Positions 42,674 to 44,580 of a stretch of DNA of 44,580 bases are shown here, piece by piece. Both the position numbers and the translations under genes were made by a program. Origin of the DNA: Candidatus Kapaibacterium sp. (GTDB lineage Bacteria > Bacteroidota > Ignavibacteria > Kapaibacteriales > WFXC01); assembly GCA_027082775.1 (NCBI GenBank), contig JALWUI010000159.1:1-44580 (forward strand), written 5' to 3'. The notes under the pieces were generated by a model, which did no database searches, was not told the origin of the DNA, and saw nothing but the letters and a program-made list of their open reading frames with translations. How positions within the stretch are numbered: position 1 is the stretch's first letter; each line of letters begins with the position of its first letter.

Positions 42674-44580
42674 ATGAAAAAGGTGGTAGTGATTGCAATG
42701 ATCTGGAGTTTGCAGTGGGCTGGCAGCTGGGGGCAATGCCAGCCGGCAGCGTTCAGTAACAGCTATTTTGGTAAGGAGTTTTGGGTTTTACCTATACCAT
42801 TTACCTGGCAACACGTGCAACCAGTGGATTGGGCAATTGCGCTGATAGCACCGTATGGCGCAGAGGTACGGGTGGATCTTCCAGCACTCCAGTGGCAGCT
42901 TCCTCCGATTCGCCTGGCTCCGGGGGAAGCGAAGATGCTGAATACCGGGGAAGAATTGATCAGAATTGAGCAAATACCCATTGGGGAGATTATATCAAGG
43001 GTTATTCGTATCCGGTCGGATCGTCCGATAGCGGTCATTGTGCATAGTTTTTTCTGGAGCTTTGATGTTCCCCGTCCGACGTATAGTGCTATGCCTTCGC
43101 AATATGTTGCCTATCCTCTGTCGGTGTGGGGGCGACATTACTTGCACGCGGGATATTATGACAGCTATTGGATGAGATCTTATCCGGAAAGTGTAACCGC
43201 GCCAGCGGGATTTATGATCATAGCTAAAGAAGACGGGACAGCCGTGACGATCCGGGTTCGGGGCAAGGGCTGGGGATGGATCCGCTTTCGGGGTAATGAT
43301 GAAAAGCTGGTGTTTCCACGGGATTGGGGAAAAACCTATCAGGTGGTGTTGCGCAAGGGGGAAGTGCTGAATTTTGGGAGTCTGGGACAGAGCTACATTT
43401 ATGACAATGGACAACATACGTTTGGAGGACTGGACTTCAGCGGGACAGAAATTAACGCCAATAAACCCATTGGGGTTATCTCGTACCATGCGAACGTGCC
43501 AGCGCCGTACAACTTATGGCATTCACTGGGGTATGCTATGGGCGATGAGACTATAGCTGAGATGTTACCGCCAGTAGCGGCGTGGGGCAAACAATTTTAT
43601 GCCCGTTCGGTACGGGGGCAACGCCAGTGGGTTCGGCTGGAGAAAGGAGATAATTTCCGGGTAATCGCGCTGGAGGCAAACACAGTCTTTACCGTGCGGT
43701 GGTATGATCCGCAGAGCGGACAATTGAAAGGACAATGGTCGGGACTGCTTCGGCGGGCAGGGGAGTTTATGGATTACGTTGTTTTCGAGAATCTTCCGGA
43801 GTGGATCGAGGGGTACTCGGTCTGGGAAGCAGATAAGCCAGTGATGTTGATCCAGTACGGTGGGAATCAGGCAGATGGGAGCTGGGTATTTCAGTGGGTA
43901 GCATCGCCGGAGCAGTATTTGTGTGAGCACTGGTATTACCAGTGGCAGAGCGGCGGTTTTAGCAATCAGGCGAACATCGTGACGGTATCGGAGCAGGGCG
44001 GAGAAGCGATCAAGGGGATAGAGTATGACGGGGAGCCGTTATGGCAGCGGTATCCGGGGATTGTGGTGCAGCAGATTCCCGGGGAGGCAGTCTGGGGGAT
44101 ACAGGTGAGTGGATTAGAGGCGGGAGGGCATCAGATCAGGGCGCCGGTACCAATGATGGTGCAACCGAATCAGTTGGGTACCGATGTTTCGCAGGCTATG
44201 TTTGCCACCGGCTACACCTTAGCGGCGTGGAACCGATTGGGGAAGCTGGACACGGAAGCGCCACGATTGCAGCGGCAGGATAGCTGCGGTATCGCCACCG
44301 TTACCGCCCGTGATGACTCCCTCGATCTTCCCTACGAAGATACCGGCATTAGCAGAGTGGAACTGCTCAGCGATCGGTCCTATAACTACCGCCTCCGAAT
44401 GGTCTCACCACCGGTGCTGGAAAACCGCGGCGAGGGGTACTGGCGACAGATCCGCTTCCGACTGGAAGTGATCGATCCTGCCCGTGATGGCAAAGCGGTC
44501 TATGGGGTGGTGGACTGGCGGGGCAATGTGCGGCTGGATAGTGTGGTGTACGATGCACCGGAACTGGCACTGAGTGACAC
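42674..44580 (+). CDS. Secreted IgGFc-binding-like protein, C-terminus beyond window
   Basis: An open frame of at least 635 codons from the ATG at 42674 runs off the right edge. AAGGAGG sits six bases before the ATG, the best ribosome site in the window. The signal peptide MKKVVVIAMIWSLQWAGSWG is followed by QCQPAAFSNSYFGKEFWVLP, the start of an IgGFc-binding-type domain as found in many FCB secreted proteins. About 560 residues in, TEAPRLQRQDSCGIATVTAR begins a domain with regularly spaced motifs of Bacteroidota adhesion-type modules. A T9SS C-terminal domain is expected beyond the edge. The function is unknown; surface adhesion or matrix are the usual guesses for the family. Confidence 0.75.
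   Translation, partial: MKKVVVIAMIWSLQWAGSWGQCQPAAFSNSYFGKEFWVLPIPFTWQHVQPVDWAIALIAPYGAEVRVDLPALQWQLPPIRLAPGEAKMLNTGEELIRIEQIPIGEIISRVIRIRSDRPIAVIVHSFFWSFDVPRPTYSAMPSQYVAYPLSVWGRHYLHAGYYDSYWMRSYPESVTAPAGFMIIAKEDGTAVTIRVRGKGWGWIRFRGNDEKLVFPRDWGKTYQVVLRKGEVLNFGSLGQSYIYDNGQHTFGGLDFSGTEINANKPIGVISYHANVPAPYNLWHSLGYAMGDETIAEMLPPVAAWGKQFYARSVRGQRQWVRLEKGDNFRVIALEANTVFTVRWYDPQSGQLKGQWSGLLRRAGEFMDYVVFENLPEWIEGYSVWEADKPVMLIQYGGNQADGSWVFQWVASPEQYLCEHWYYQWQSGGFSNQANIVTVSEQGGEAIKGIEYDGEPLWQRYPGIVVQQIPGEAVWGIQVSGLEAGGHQIRAPVPMMVQPNQLGTDVSQAMFATGYTLAAWNRLGKLDTEAPRLQRQDSCGIATVTARDDSLDLPYEDTGISRVELLSDRSYNYRLRMVSPPVLENRGEGYWRQIRFRLEVIDPARDGKAVYGVVDWRGNVRLDSVVYDAPELALSD

Overview
The window looks like a chromosomal segment of an FCB-group (Bacteroidota/Chlorobiota-like) bacterium, perhaps near Ignavibacteria or Kapabacteria. 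Three signs point there. Two promoters have the Bacteroidota form TTG-N20-TATATTTG. Several secreted proteins end in type IX secretion (T9SS)-like C-terminal domains. There are many lipoproteins and an IgGFc-binding-like secreted protein. The genus cannot be named from sequence alone. No rRNA, CRISPR array, transposase or phage gene was seen.

Layout. 0-9.2 kb is housekeeping: cmk (partial), a HAD phosphatase and ychF on the minus strand; a NarL-type regulator; an initiator tRNA with a 57-residue membrane protein downstream; pheT, a universal stress protein, fructose-1,6-bisphosphatase, a DUF434 protein and an IF-2B-like protein. 9.2-9.7 kb has no gene but holds a dense DnaA-box cluster, the best candidate here for the chromosomal origin. 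By eye the plus strand is C-rich to its left and G-rich to its right, as expected at an origin. 9.7-14.2 kb has a beta-barrel protein, an Ig-like lipoprotein, a two-gene tRNA wobble-uridine pair (FAD oxidoreductase and MnmM) and a bacilliredoxin. 14.5-19.9 kb is a secreted subtilase followed by three lipoproteins. 20.3-24.5 kb has an M28 peptidase, a Spy/CpxP-like lipoprotein, cdsA interrupted by an in-frame amber codon, and a 3-hydroxyacyl-CoA dehydrogenase C-terminal-domain protein. 24.5-30.4 kb is a five-gene MacAB-TolC-type export operon. 30.5-35.4 kb has two secreted nucleases flanking a histone-deacetylase-like enzyme and a small unknown protein. 35.4-39.3 kb has mnmG, a GNAT acetyltransferase and mnmE, with mnmG bracketed by two perfect parS palindromes. 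40-41 kb is gene-poor and repeat-rich. 41.1-44.6 kb carries two large secreted proteins.

How it fits together. An origin candidate about 26-28 kb from a parS pair suggests that the window covers the replication and segregation core of the chromosome. mnmE and mnmG with the FAD oxidoreductase-MnmM pair could supply the whole route to mnm5(s2)U34 without a fused MnmC. The most unusual feature is a pair of secreted-protein genes (subtilase at 14.5 kb, propeller-like protein at 41.1 kb). In each, a simple repeat inside the signal-peptide coding region (G11 or (GT)7) puts the signal peptide out of frame with the body. Both sit behind promoters of identical architecture. This looks like phase-variable (contingency-locus) control of secretion, although assembly error has to be excluded for the G tract.
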